In this document: piece by piece, positions 19,745 through 31,100 of the stretch
Numbering within the stretch: the stretch's first letter is position 1
How the letters are laid out: each line of letters begins with the position of its first letter
From: Thiopseudomonas denitrificans
Lineage (GTDB): Bacteria > Pseudomonadota > Gammaproteobacteria > Pseudomonadales > Pseudomonadaceae
Assembly: GCF_002866065.1 (NCBI RefSeq)
Contig: NZ_LNJZ01000009.1
Span: forward strand, 510,813-574,812
Length of the DNA stretch: 64,000 nucleotides
Direction: 5' to 3'
Made by a program: the position numbers and the translations under genes
The notes under the pieces: generated by a model
Seen by the model: the letters and a program-made list of their open reading frames with translations, nothing else
What the model was told of the DNA's origin: nothing
The model's database searches: none

Positions 19745-19984
19745 AAGTGCGGCAAGTTATCAGATCCTCGTGCCGGATACAACAAGTACGCTTGCGCCCC
19801 CAGACAAAATGTTTGGTCAACTCGTCCTGCACTTACATGTAACAGCCAGTATTCAGGGCTCATTTTCCAGCCCTCGACCAACACCTTGGTAGCATTTGTG
19901 GCATAGTTAGCCGATTAACAAAATCAAACCTGGCCAACAGACGGCCACCCACCGGCACCGTCCGGCTGCATAAAGGAATGACAG

Positions 19985-22900
19985 ATGGAAAACGTCTTTG
20001 ATTTTCGCAACGAGCTGATCAGTGAATACAGCGCCTTTTCACGCAGCTTTGCCAAAATTGCAGCGGCGGATATCAAACAGCTGGTGGAAGCCGAATACGT
20101 CAATGGCCGCTACTGGCCTGATCCCCTAATCCAGATCAACCCCAACTACCAGCGTCAGGGCACTATTCAGGAGCTGGCTGCTCAGGGTGTTGTACATGCC
20201 CAATGTGCTGAAATCTTCCGCACCGGCAAGAATGAGGGGCGCTGTGATGAGCTGAGCCTGTTCAAGCACCAGATGGAAGCGCTAGCCAAAGGCCAATCCA
20301 AACAAAGCTACGTAGTCACCACCGGTACCGGCTCGGGCAAGTCCCTGTCCTTTTTTATCCCCGTGGTCGATGCCATTCTCAAGGGCAAAGACCAGGCCCC
20401 CAAGCCCCGTACTCGCGCCATCGTCATTTATCCGATGAACGCCCTGGCCAACAGCCAGCTGGAAGAACTGGACAAGTTTCTCACTGGCATGAATCCACAG
20501 CCGTTTACGGTTGCCCGTTATACCGGCCAGGAAACACGGGAAGAGCGCGAACGCATTGCCAACAACCCGCCGGATATTCTGCTCACTAACTTCATGATGT
20601 TGGAGCTGATTCTTACCCGTTATGAAGAGGTGGACCGGCGCGTAGTGGAAAACTGCCGTGGCCTTGAGTTTTTGATTCTGGATGAACTGCATACCTACCG
20701 TGGCCGCCAGGGGGCGGACGTGGCCATTCTGGTACGTCGTCTGCGTCAGCGCATGCAGGCCAACGAACTGGTGTGCATCGGTACCTCGGCCACCATGTCC
20801 AGCACCGGCAAACAGGCCGAGCGCAACAAGGTGGTGGCTGGCGTGGCCAGCAAGCTGTTTGGCACCTCAATCAGCGCACACGACATTATTGGCGAAACGC
20901 TGGAGCGCGTAACCAACCCCGACAAAGACGTGTCAGCCATCCGCAACGAACTCAAGGCCGAAGTACTGGCCAACCAGTTCCACCTGCCGGACTACACAGC
21001 CTTTATCAACTCGCCCATGGCCATCTGGGTAGAGCTCAACCTAGGGATCGAGTTTGCCGATGGCGAACCGCCCAAGCGTGCCCAACCCAAAACACTGGCC
21101 GAAGCGGGCGAGCTGCTGGCCAAGGACACCGGCACCTCATTTGAGCAGGCAAAAACTGCCCTACAAAGTTTCCTGTTACAGGCACACGGCATTCACAACC
21201 CCCAAGGCCGTGCGCCTTTTGCCTTCAAGCTGCACCAGTTCATCAGCGGTCCCGGCAAGGTACTGACTACTCTGGAAGCGCCTGGCAGCCGTTACATCAC
21301 TCTGGATGCGCAAAAGTTTGCCCCCGGCCGTCAGCAACAAAACACCTTGCTGTACAGCACGCACTTTTGCCGCGACTGTGGCCAGGAATATCATCCGGTC
21401 TGGCGTGCCGAATCCGGCAGCGTCAGTTTTAGTCCGCGTGAAATCAGTGAAACCGCAGCCGACCCCGAGCAAGAGCAGGACTTTGGCTTTCTTTGCCCCA
21501 GGCATGAGGGTCTCAATTACCACGGGCTGCTTGAAGAGTTGCCCGAACACTGGCTGGATTTCAGCAAGGCAGAACCCAAGCTCAAGTCCAGCTACAAAAA
21601 TGCAGCCCCTCACGAGTACAAAGTGGATGCCGATGGCCAAACCGGACGGGGCGAAGACTTCTGGTTTGTGCCGGGCAAGTTCCGCTTTTGCCTGTCCTGT
21701 AGCCAAACCTACGATGCCCACGGCAAAGACAGCAACCGCCTGGCCAGCCTGTCCGGCGAGGGGCGCTCATCGGCCACAACCGTTTTAACGCTGGCCGCGC
21801 TGCGCCAGCTATTTGCCTTGCAAGACCTGCCCGAACACCTACCCGACCCGCGCAAGCTGCTGGGCTTTAGCGACAACCGCCAGGACGCTGCCTTACAGGC
21901 CGGCCATTTCAATGACTTCCTGTTTCTGCTTAGCTTGCGTGCCGGCCTGATTGGCGCATTGCAGCGTAACCATCAGACACTGGCAGAAGAAGAGCTGGCA
22001 GGCGCAGTCTTCAAGGCGCTTGGTTTTGACCGTACCGACGAAGAAACCCTTGGCGAATACCTGCAAAACCCCAAAGCCATGGGATTGGCTCGCCAGGAAG
22101 CCCAGCGCACCTTGCGCTTTGTACTGGGCTACCGGCTGCTGCGTGATCTGCGTCGCGGCTGGCGGTTCAACAATCCCAACCTGGAACAGCTCGGCATCTT
22201 GCAGGTTGGTTACAACCTGCTTGAAGACTTTTGTAGTGACGAGGTGTTTGCCAACACCAAAAACTCCGACTTGCGCAAACTTTCCCCCGGCAACCGGGCA
22301 CACCTGAGCCGTCTATTATTCGATGAAATGCGCCGCAGCCTGTGTCTGCATAGCATCTATCTCGACCCGGCCGAACAGGACAAAAATCGTAACCGTGCCT
22401 TCAACGAGCTTCAGGAACGCTGGGGTTTTGAAACCGACGAAAAACTGGAAACCTCCCACTATCTGGTGACCGTATCGCGCCCTGAATACCGTGGGCGCAA
22501 CCGCATGAATACCGTATCTGCGGCACCCAGATCACGCATTGTCCGCCTGCTCAAGCGGGCCGACTTCTGGAAAGACACCGCACTGGCCAGCCAGGTACAG
22601 GACTGGAAAGACGACGAGTGGGTTGAACTGATTGAAGACCTGCTTGAGCTGGCCCTTCATTTTGGTTACGTCAGCCGCGAACCGCTGGACAAGGACGTAA
22701 CCGGCTATCGCCTGAGTGCAACCGCTTTGCAGTGGCGCTTACTCGATGATGACGGAAACAACGCCAGCAACCCGTATTTCCGCCAGCTCTATTACAGCCT
22801 GGCCGGTATGTTGTGCCAGCCAGAGCACCCGCTGTTTGTGTTTGAAGCCCAGGAGCATACCGCCCAGGTAGACGGTGGCGACCGGCAGATCCTGGAGCAG

Positions 22901-25264
22901 CGTTTCCGCTACACGCAAAAAGACCGTGACGACTGGCTTAAAGCTGGCAACGATCGAGCTTTGCAACGCCTGCCGGTGATGTTCTGCTCTCCCACCATGG
23001 AGCTGGGCGTGGATATTTCGGCGCTCAACACCGTTTACCTGCGCAACGTACCGCCCACGCCTGCCAACTATGCCCAGCGCAGTGGCCGAGCCGGCCGCTC
23101 CGGCCAGCAGGCGATTGTCATCACCTACTGCGCCTCGCTCAGCCCGCATGATCAATGGTTTTTCCACAACGCCAACGACATGGTGCATGGCGTAGTCAAG
23201 GCTCCCACGCTGGATCTGGGCAACCAGGAGCTGATTAAAAGCCACCTGCACGCCACCTGGCTGGCCTGTGCCGAAACCGAGCTGGAAAGCAGCATTGCCC
23301 AACTACTTGATCTGGAAACAGCTGATAAAGACCTCCTGCCTGCCCTGCAAGCCGTTCTAAACAGTGACGAAACCGGTAACAAGGCCAGACTGGCGGTACA
23401 GGCCGTGGTTGAACAACTGCAAAGCGAGCTGCAAACCAGCCTCTGGTTTAGTCCCTGCTATGTTGAGCAGGTTATCAAGGGTGCGCCCGCAGCCTTTTCT
23501 GCGGCGCTGGACCGCTGGCGCAACCTGTATGACGCCACCCAGAAACAGATGGCAATGGCCGACACCGTACTACGCAGCCATGCCTCCAGCGAGCAAGAGC
23601 GCAAAAATGCCCAGCGCCGCTACAACGATGCCAGCAACCAGCTCAGCGCACTGCTGAAAACCGGCAGCTCGCGCAACTCGGACTTCTACACCTACCGTTA
23701 CCTGGCCAGCCAGGGGTTCTTGCCGGGTTACAACTTCCCGCGCTTGCCGCTGATGGCCTGGATACCCTCTCGCGGCAGCAAGGGAGGCAAAATCGACGAC
23801 GGCAGCATGGTCAGCCGCCCACGTTTTCTGGCGCTCTCCGAGTTTGGCCCGCGCAGCCTTATCTACCATCAGGGGCGCATGTACCGCGTCAACCGTGCCA
23901 AGCTCAATGTCGGCAACAGCGACCATATTTCCGGCGGTAGCACACTGGCCACCATCAGTTCGCGCATTTGCAGCCAGTGCGGCTATGGCCATCTGGGTGA
24001 GCTGCACTCCCAGGAGCTGCTTACTGAGTTGTGCCAGAACTGCGATGCCCTGCTAACCGAAAGTGATTGGGTGCGCGAGTTATATCGCATCGAAACCGTA
24101 GAAACCGAGCCGGTAGAGCGCATCTCAGCCAACGAGGAAGAGCGCCAGCGTCAGGGCTTCGAGTTACAAACCACCTACCGTTTTCTACCCGGCCCCGATG
24201 GCAGCATCCAGAAACAAAAAGCACTGGTATTCAGCGCAGAAGAGCCACTGGCCGAACTGACCTATGCACCGGCTGCCCGTATCTGGCGCATCAACCGTGG
24301 CTGGCGCAGACGCAAAAACAAAGAACAACTGGGCTTTCACATCAACCCGATTACCGGCCTGTGGAGCAAACAAGACGATGCCAGCGATGACAGCGCGGCC
24401 ACCATGGAAGAAAAAATCACCGAAAAAGCCCGCACCCAGCGCATCGTGCCCTTTGTCGAAGACCACCGAAACCTGCTGATCCTGCAACCACGGCAGGAGC
24501 TATCGCTGGAAGCCATGGCCACCGTGCAGGCGGCTCTCAAGCGCGGTATCGAAATGACCTTCCAGATTGAAGAGTCCGAGCTGGTGGCCGAACCGCTGCC
24601 CAGGCTGGATGAACGCCGTGGCCTGCTGTTTTATGAAGCCGCCGAAGGCGGAGCCGGCGTTCTGACCCGCCTGGCCAGCGAGCCGGAAAGTCTGGCCCAG
24701 GTGGCCGCCCGTGCGCTGGAACTGATGCACTTTACCCCGCCCGCCAAAGGCAGCTGGGATTACCAGCAACTGCCACAGCAGGAACAAACCGACGAGCTGG
24801 GCAATGCCAAATGCGAAGCGGGCTGTTATCAGTGCCTGCTGTCGTACTTTAACCAGCCGGATCACGACCATATCAACCGCCGTAACCAGCAGGCGCTGGA
24901 ATTACTGGTGGCACTGGCCAATGCCAACGTCCAGCCGGCACACGGCACAACGCCAGCCAGCATCACAGCAACCGACAAGCACGACACAAACGATCTGCAC
25001 AGCCAGTGGCTACAGGCATTGGCAGCACACCATTTGCCCATACCCGATACCCAGCAGGTTGCCGTAAACCAAGGCGCAGCCACTGCCGCAGGCCAATACA
25101 AGGCCGCCCGCGTACTGGTATTTTTAACCGCCCTGCATGCAGACATTGCCAGCAGCCTGCAAGAGCGTGGCTGGCAGGTGCTGGACTTTAGCCAACCGGC
25201 CCGCTGGCCTGAATCCTTTGCCGCGCTGGCCAGCCATATCCAAAAAAATCAGGACACACCATGA
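19985..25264 (+). CDS. Large helicase-DUF1998 fusion, DISARM DrmA/DrmB-like
   Basis: 1759-residue superfamily 2 helicase. Walker A TTGTGSGKS ends at residue 120, the Walker B box is DELH (233-236), SAT is at 268-270 and motif VI QRSGRAGRSG is at 1031-1040. The C-terminal third is a DUF1998-type cysteine domain: RICSQCGYGHLGE, CQNC, and CEAGCYQC (C1610, C1614, C1617). DISARM systems encode a helicase (DrmA) and a separate DUF1998 protein (DrmB); here both regions are in one chain, also the layout of MrfA/YprA-type helicases. It is the first gene of the defence operon, has GGA 8 bases before the ATG, and overlaps the SNF2 helicase by four bases. A role in anti-phage restriction is inferred from its partners; the exact subtype is open. 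Confidence 0.8.
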   Translation: MENVFDFRNELISEYSAFSRSFAKIAAADIKQLVEAEYVNGRYWPDPLIQINPNYQRQGTIQELAAQGVVHAQCAEIFRTGKNEGRCDELSLFKHQMEALAKGQSKQSYVVTTGTGSGKSLSFFIPVVDAILKGKDQAPKPRTRAIVIYPMNALANSQLEELDKFLTGMNPQPFTVARYTGQETREERERIANNPPDILLTNFMMLELILTRYEEVDRRVVENCRGLEFLILDELHTYRGRQGADVAILVRRLRQRMQANELVCIGTSATMSSTGKQAERNKVVAGVASKLFGTSISAHDIIGETLERVTNPDKDVSAIRNELKAEVLANQFHLPDYTAFINSPMAIWVELNLGIEFADGEPPKRAQPKTLAEAGELLAKDTGTSFEQAKTALQSFLLQAHGIHNPQGRAPFAFKLHQFISGPGKVLTTLEAPGSRYITLDAQKFAPGRQQQNTLLYSTHFCRDCGQEYHPVWRAESGSVSFSPREISETAADPEQEQDFGFLCPRHEGLNYHGLLEELPEHWLDFSKAEPKLKSSYKNAAPHEYKVDADGQTGRGEDFWFVPGKFRFCLSCSQTYDAHGKDSNRLASLSGEGRSSATTVLTLAALRQLFALQDLPEHLPDPRKLLGFSDNRQDAALQAGHFNDFLFLLSLRAGLIGALQRNHQTLAEEELAGAVFKALGFDRTDEETLGEYLQNPKAMGLARQEAQRTLRFVLGYRLLRDLRRGWRFNNPNLEQLGILQVGYNLLEDFCSDEVFANTKNSDLRKLSPGNRAHLSRLLFDEMRRSLCLHSIYLDPAEQDKNRNRAFNELQERWGFETDEKLETSHYLVTVSRPEYRGRNRMNTVSAAPRSRIVRLLKRADFWKDTALASQVQDWKDDEWVELIEDLLELALHFGYVSREPLDKDVTGYRLSATALQWRLLDDDGNNASNPYFRQLYYSLAGMLCQPEHPLFVFEAQEHTAQVDGGDRQILEQRFRYTQKDRDDWLKAGNDRALQRLPVMFCSPTMELGVDISALNTVYLRNVPPTPANYAQRSGRAGRSGQQAIVITYCASLSPHDQWFFHNANDMVHGVVKAPTLDLGNQELIKSHLHATWLACAETELESSIAQLLDLETADKDLLPALQAVLNSDETGNKARLAVQAVVEQLQSELQTSLWFSPCYVEQVIKGAPAAFSAALDRWRNLYDATQKQMAMADTVLRSHASSEQERKNAQRRYNDASNQLSALLKTGSSRNSDFYTYRYLASQGFLPGYNFPRLPLMAWIPSRGSKGGKIDDGSMVSRPRFLALSEFGPRSLIYHQGRMYRVNRAKLNVGNSDHISGGSTLATISSRICSQCGYGHLGELHSQELLTELCQNCDALLTESDWVRELYRIETVETEPVERISANEEERQRQGFELQTTYRFLPGPDGSIQKQKALVFSAEEPLAELTYAPAARIWRINRGWRRRKNKEQLGFHINPITGLWSKQDDASDDSAATMEEKITEKARTQRIVPFVEDHRNLLILQPRQELSLEAMATVQAALKRGIEMTFQIEESELVAEPLPRLDERRGLLFYEAAEGGAGVLTRLASEPESLAQVAARALELMHFTPPAKGSWDYQQLPQQEQTDELGNAKCEAGCYQCLLSYFNQPDHDHINRRNQQALELLVALANANVQPAHGTTPASITATDKHDTNDLHSQWLQALAAHHLPIPDTQQVAVNQGAATAAGQYKAARVLVFLTALHADIASSLQERGWQVLDFSQPARWPESFAALASHIQKNQDTP

Positions 25265-28035
25265 ATCAGTTAGAGCACAACTACGCCCCCGGCAATCTGG
25301 TCCACGCCCGTGGCCGTGAGTGGGTGGTGCAAAACGAATCCACTGCCAACTGGCTCAAACTACGCCCGCTGGGTGGTACCGACGACGACATCGTTAGCCT
25401 GATTCCCGATCTGGAAATGGAGCCGGTGCGCTCCGCCACCTTTCCCTGGCCCGATCCACAGTATCCGGGCAACCACTCTGCTGCTTTATTGTTGCGCGAT
25501 GCTCTGCGCTTGAATCTACGCACTGGTGCCGGCCCGTTCCGCTCCTTTGGCAATATCGCTGTCGAACCCCGCGCCTACCAATTGGTGCCGCTATTGATGG
25601 CTCTACGGCTGGATACCGTGCGCCTGCTGATTGCCGATGACGTGGGTATTGGTAAAACCATCGAGGCCGGTCTTATCGTGCGCGAACTGATGGATCGTGG
25701 CGAAATCAGCAAACTGGCCGTGCTCTGTCCGCCACACCTGGTCGAACAGTGGCAAAGCGAGCTGGAAAACCGCTTCAACCTGCAAAGCGTTGCGCTGACT
25801 TCATCCAGCGCCAGCCGTGTCGAACGGGAAATTCCCCATGGCGTGCGCCTGATGGACCATTACCCGATCATCGTGGTCAGCCTGGACTACATCAAAAGCG
25901 AGCGTCACCGCGAACACTTTCTGGCCAACGCCCCCGAATGCATCATCGTTGACGAAGCCCACACCTGCTCAACCTCCGGGCAGGGCAAACAACTGCGCTT
26001 TGAGCTGTTACAGCGACTGGCCGCTGATCAGCAACGCCACATTCTCATGCTGACCGCCACCCCCCACAGCGGCAACGAAGAAGCCTTTTACAACCTGATT
26101 TCGCTGCTCGACCCCAGGTTTGCCCAACTGCAACACAAAACCTCGGCCAATGACCCGCTGCGTCAGGAACTGGCTCGCCACTTCGTCCAGCGCCGCCGTC
26201 AGGACATCATCGAGTGGCAGGCCGAAACCAGCGACGGCACCGGCTTTCCCCGCCGTATGAAAACCGAAATCACCTACAGCCTCACCGGCCAGTGGGGTGC
26301 ATTTTTCGATGCCGTGCAGGATTACTGCCGCGAGCTGGCCCACGAAATCGAACAACAGGAAGAAGGCCGCTCGCGCCTGATCTGGTACGCCACCCTGGCC
26401 CTGTTGCGCTGCGTCGCATCTTCGCCTGCCGCTGCCGTGCGCGCCCTCAGCAATCGTCTGGATACCCTCGAAAACGATAGCGACCTGCTGCACGATGACC
26501 GCCTGCACGACGGCGAAATGGATGACCTCACCGCCTCCGATATCGAGCCGCCCGCCCAGCTGGACAATCAGCCATTGCAAAACCTGATTGAAACCGCCAA
26601 CAAACTCAGCGGCCCCAAAGGCGATCCCAAGCTGGCCGCCCTGATTCGCCACCTGCAGGATCAGCTGAACGATGGCTATCAGCCGGTAGTGTTTTGTCGT
26701 TATGTGGCCACCGCCCACTATGTGGCCGAGCACCTGCAAAAGGCCTTCCCCGATACCCGTATCGAAGCCGTAACCGGCGAGCAAACCCCGGAAGAACGCC
26801 GCTTGCGGGTTGAATCCATGGACGAGCACGAACGCCGCATTCTGGTCGCCACCGACTGCCTGTCCGAAGGCATCAACCTGCAACACCTATTTACTGCCGT
26901 GTTGCACTATGATTTGGCCTGGAACCCGACCCGTCACGAACAACGTGAAGGACGCGTTGACCGCTTTGGTCAGCAAGCCAGCGAAGTGCGCTGCACCATG
27001 CTCTACGGCCAGGACAACCCGGTGGACGGTTTTATCCTCAACGTTATCCTGCGCAAAGGCGAAGCCATCCAGAAAGAGCTGGGCGTACTGGTACCCATGC
27101 CTGAAGACGACACCCGCATCAATCAGGCGCTGGTACGCGCCGCCCTGATGCGCCGCAGCGGCGGTAGCGGGCCACAAACCATGGACCTGTTTTCCGACAT
27201 TCAGGACAGCCTGCAACCCGTCGAAGCCCAATGGCAGGATGCACTGGAAAAAGCCCGCAAAAACCGCACCGTATTTGCCCAGCGCCGTATCCATCCGCAC
27301 GAAGTGCTGCCCGAATGGGAAAAGCAGCAAGCCGCCCTGGGCACCCAGGCTGATGTGGAGCGTTTTATCCGCACCGCCACCGCCCGCCTGAACGCACCGC
27401 TAGAGCCAGCCCGCCACAACCGGTATCGCTTTCTGCCACAACAACTGCCGGAAGCCCTGCGCCTGCGCCTGAACGACGAAGGCATCAACAAGGAACAGCT
27501 AATCGACTTTAACGAGCTGCACCGCAGCCACCCGCTGGTTAGCGTACTGGCCGATCACCTGCTGGAAGAAAGCCTGCAAGAACAAAACCCCATAGCCGCC
27601 CGCTGCGCAGCCACCGAAACCGATGCCGTCGAAGTGGTGACCACCATTTACCTGCTGCGCTTGCGCCACAATCTGGAATACGTCCGCCGCCGCCAGCCCT
27701 ACCAGCTAATGGCGGAAGAAACCCTCGCCGTGGCCGTACAGGGGCGCAGCAACCCGCAGTGGCTGACCGGCCCCGAAGTGAACGAGCTGCTGGAATGTGT
27801 GCCCACCGGCAACCTGGACAAAGCCCTGATCAGCCGCGAAGTTGGTCAGGCGCTGGAGTTTTTGCAAACTCAGCAGCAAAAACTGGAACAGCTGGCCAGC
27901 GAACGCGCCGAGCAACTACTGGCCGACCACAAGCGTGTGCGCGAAGCCGCCCGCGATGTTGGCCAATACAGTGTCAGTCCGTGTTTGCCGGTGGATGTAA
28001 TGGGTGTTTATGTACTGCTGCCGGATGCGCTCTGA
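25261..28035 (+). CDS. SNF2/RapA-type helicase, DISARM DrmD-like
   Basis: 924-residue SWI2/SNF2 ATPase: Walker A DVGIGKT at residues 127-133, DEAH at 231-234, TATPHS at 265-270, and C-terminal helicase motifs VATDCLSEGINLQ and REGRVDRFGQ. The N-terminus (MNQLEHNYAPGNLVHARGREWVV) is a small beta domain as in RapA and DrmD. DrmD is the accessory helicase of class 1 DISARM, and pairing with an Eco57I-type methylase directly downstream supports that reading. Its start overlaps the preceding stop (ATGA) and its stop overlaps the next small ORF (TGATG), so the three reading frames are translationally coupled. Confidence 0.82.
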   Translation: MNQLEHNYAPGNLVHARGREWVVQNESTANWLKLRPLGGTDDDIVSLIPDLEMEPVRSATFPWPDPQYPGNHSAALLLRDALRLNLRTGAGPFRSFGNIAVEPRAYQLVPLLMALRLDTVRLLIADDVGIGKTIEAGLIVRELMDRGEISKLAVLCPPHLVEQWQSELENRFNLQSVALTSSSASRVEREIPHGVRLMDHYPIIVVSLDYIKSERHREHFLANAPECIIVDEAHTCSTSGQGKQLRFELLQRLAADQQRHILMLTATPHSGNEEAFYNLISLLDPRFAQLQHKTSANDPLRQELARHFVQRRRQDIIEWQAETSDGTGFPRRMKTEITYSLTGQWGAFFDAVQDYCRELAHEIEQQEEGRSRLIWYATLALLRCVASSPAAAVRALSNRLDTLENDSDLLHDDRLHDGEMDDLTASDIEPPAQLDNQPLQNLIETANKLSGPKGDPKLAALIRHLQDQLNDGYQPVVFCRYVATAHYVAEHLQKAFPDTRIEAVTGEQTPEERRLRVESMDEHERRILVATDCLSEGINLQHLFTAVLHYDLAWNPTRHEQREGRVDRFGQQASEVRCTMLYGQDNPVDGFILNVILRKGEAIQKELGVLVPMPEDDTRINQALVRAALMRRSGGSGPQTMDLFSDIQDSLQPVEAQWQDALEKARKNRTVFAQRRIHPHEVLPEWEKQQAALGTQADVERFIRTATARLNAPLEPARHNRYRFLPQQLPEALRLRLNDEGINKEQLIDFNELHRSHPLVSVLADHLLEESLQEQNPIAARCAATETDAVEVVTTIYLLRLRHNLEYVRRRQPYQLMAEETLAVAVQGRSNPQWLTGPEVNELLECVPTGNLDKALISREVGQALEFLQTQQQKLEQLASERAEQLLADHKRVREAARDVGQYSVSPCLPVDVMGVYVLLPDAL

Positions 28036-28133
28036 TGACCCGTTTTGAACTGAAACGTCCTCCACATTTGAAAAAGCTAAAACGTACAAAAAAACCCTGC
28101 CGTCACTGGGAAGTCATCGGGGAGCACGAGTAA
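28035..28133 (+). CDS. Small basic ORF between SNF2 helicase and methylase
   Basis: A 32-codon frame whose ATG shares one base with the helicase stop (TGATG) and which ends 5 bases before the methylase start. The predicted peptide is strongly basic (about ten Lys/Arg, e.g. RPPHLKKLKRTKKPC) and ends HWEVIGEHE. The methylase ribosome-binding site GGGGAG lies inside its end. It could be a real coupled peptide or just a leader that carries ribosomes to the methylase. I do not recognise a family. Confidence 0.4.
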   Translation: MTRFELKRPPHLKKLKRTKKPCRHWEVIGEHE

Positions 28134-28138
28134 CCACC

Positions 28139-31100
28139 ATGAAACGCATCAACAAAGCCCGTAAAAGCACCTTCAACCTGCCTAGCCTCACCCTGGAAGG
28201 CGCACTCTTTTTGCCCGACCTGCTGGAAAAGGCCGCCCGTGGCGAAGCCATCCTGCAAAGTGCCGCCGACTACCAAACGCCCAAGGGGCTGCAACTGCGT
28301 GACGAATACAGCCGTGCCTTCCAGATTGCCAATGCCCAGTGGAAAGGCTTTACCAGCCACCAGCAACGCCAGGACGTGGACCCGTACGAGCTGACCTGCC
28401 AGTTTGTCCGCGAACTGCTCAAACACGCCTTCGGCTACCACACCATCCAGTACAGCAAACACATCGAACTGGACGAGCGCCGCTACCCCGTCAACCTGCA
28501 AGCCGGCAGCCTGCCCATTGTGGTTGCGCCCTTTACTGCCACGCTGGACGAAAGCCTGCCCCTGTTTGCCGTGGAAGGCAGCGGCAGCCGCAAAAAATCC
28601 GCCTTCCAGCTGGCGCAAGAGCTGCTTAACGCCAGCCCGGACCACCACTGGGCGCTGGTCACCAACGGCAGACAAATCCGTCTGCTGCACAACGCCGCCA
28701 GCCTGACCCGCCCCAGCTTTCTGGAAATCGACCTACAAGACATCCTGCAAGGCCAGCGTTTCAGCGAATTTGCCAGCGCCTGGCGCTTGCTGCACGCCAG
28801 CCGTGCCCCCAACTCCGGCCTGCCGCTGGCCGAAGGCGACACAGACCCCCAGACCATCTGGGCGCAATGGCGACAGCAAGGTCAGGAACAGGGCACCCGC
28901 GTGCGTGACGGCCTGCGCCACGGCGTCGAACAAGCCCTGATCGCCTTGGGGCAGGGTTTTCTGGAACACCCCGACAACCAAGCCCTGCGCACTGCACTGG
29001 ACGACGGTAGCCTGAGCCGTGATCAATACTTCCAGCAACTGCTGCGCCTGGTTTACCGGCTGATTTTCGTCTTCACCCTGGAAGAGCGCGGCCTGCTGCA
29101 CCCCCAGGATGACAGCGCCGAAGCCCTGAACGCCCGTCAGGCCTATGCCGAAGGCTATGCCCTGGCTCGCCTGCGCGAGCTGTGCCTCAAGCGCCGCGCC
29201 CACAACCGTTTTGACGACCACTGGCAAGCCATCCGCATCGTCTTTCGTGGCCTGCAACAGGGCCAGCCACTGCTGGCGCTGCCCGCGCTGGGCGGCCTGT
29301 TTGCCGCCGACCAGTGCCCGCAACTGGATCAGGCCAAACTCAGCAACCAGTATTTCCTCACCGTGATCCGTCACCTGCGCTGGGCGCAAATCGTCCAGGG
29401 CAAAACCACCACCTACAGCCCCGTGGACTACCGCAACATGGGGCCGGAAGAGCTGGGCAGCGTTTATGAAAGCCTGCTGGAGCTGGTGCCCAGCATCAGC
29501 CTGAGCGCGCGCCGCTTCGGTTTTGTCGGCCTCACCGAAGAAGGCAGTACCGCCGGCAACGCCCGCAAACTCACCGGCAGCTACTACACCCCCGACAGCC
29601 TGGTGCAAGAGCTGATCAAAAGCGCACTGGAACCGGTGATTGCCCAGCGCCTGCAAGACAACCCGGAAAATCCCGCCGCTGCGCTGCTGTCCATCCGCGT
29701 CATCGACCCCGCTTGCGGCAGCGGCCACTTTTTGCTGGCTGCCGCCCGCCGTCTGGCCGAACAACTCGCCGAGCTGCGCAGCCAGGCCAGCGGCCACGAC
29801 GGTGCAGTCAGCCCGCAGGATTACCGCCACGCCCTGCGCCAAGTCGTCACCCACTGCATTTTCGGGGTGGACCGTAACCCCATGGCCATCGAATTGGCAC
29901 GCATGGCGCTCTGGCTGGAAGGCTTTGAAGAAGGCCGCCCGCTGGGCTTCCTCAACCACCACCTGCAAGTGGGCGATGCCCTGCTGGGGCTAACCGACCT
30001 GAGCGTGCTGGAACAGGGCATCAGCAAGGATGCCTACAAAGCCCTCAGCGGCGACGACAAAGAAGTGTGCAAACAACTGGCCGCCAGCAACCGTCAGGCG
30101 CTCAAACAGCTGGAGACCATGCAGAAAACGCCCCAGTTCAGCCTGCCACTGGCGCAGGAAGACAGCCTCAGCAGCCTGCAACGCATCGAGTCCCTGCCAC
30201 AAAACAGCCTGCAAGAAATTGCCGCCAAGGAAAGCGCCTGGCGCGAGTTTTTAGAGCAAACCCGCACCAGCCCGCTACGCAACGCCGCCGACATGCTGGT
30301 GGCTGCCTATCTGCTGCCCAAGCTGCCACACACCCAGCAGCAGATTCCCACCACCGCCAGCCTGCTGCTGGAGCTGATCAGCGATGCCGACAGCCACAAC
30401 GCCCAGCATCTTGCTCAGCGGCAAGCCGCGCTGGATGCCTGCCAGCACGCCAGCGTATTTCACTGGCCGCTGGCCTTTCCGCAGGTATTTGCCCAGGGTG
30501 GTTTTGACTGTGTGCTGGGTAATCCGCCGTGGGAGCGCATCAAGCTGCAAGAAGAAGAGTTCTTTGCCAGCCGCAGCGCCGACATTGCCCAGGCCAAAAA
30601 CAAGGCCGAACGCAGCCAGCGCATCCAGTGGCTCAGTGAGGGCATGCTGGCCCGCCACCTTTACCCCGAGCTGGCCCACACAGCCGACGCCGATGAAGCC
30701 GAAAAACGGCTGTATCAGGAATTTGTCAGCGCCCGCCGCACCGCCGAAGCCGCCAGCATTTTTGTACATGTGAAGGAAAACGAAGGCGGGCGCTACCCGC
30801 TGACCGGTGTGGGGGATGTAAATACCTATGCGCTGTTTGCTGAAACCATTTTGCAAATCACCAAAGCAGAACAGGGCTTTGCCGGCTTTATCGTGCCTAC
30901 CGGTATTGCCACCGACGCATCCACAAAAGCCTATTTCGCCAACCTCACTCAATCGAGCAGACTAGTAAGTCTTTATGACTTTGATAACTCCGACCGCATA
31001 TTTCCCGCAGTCGCAACATTGGTTAGATTCTCTCTTGTAACTATAGGTGAGTCCAAAACAGCCACGTTCGCCTTCCTCCTTAAGAAAGTTGAAGATATTA

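Noticed and set aside
19750-19984. Promoter of the defence operon, e.g. TTGGTA at 19886
   Set aside because: No acceptable -10 at 16-18 bases from it; calling it would be a guess.
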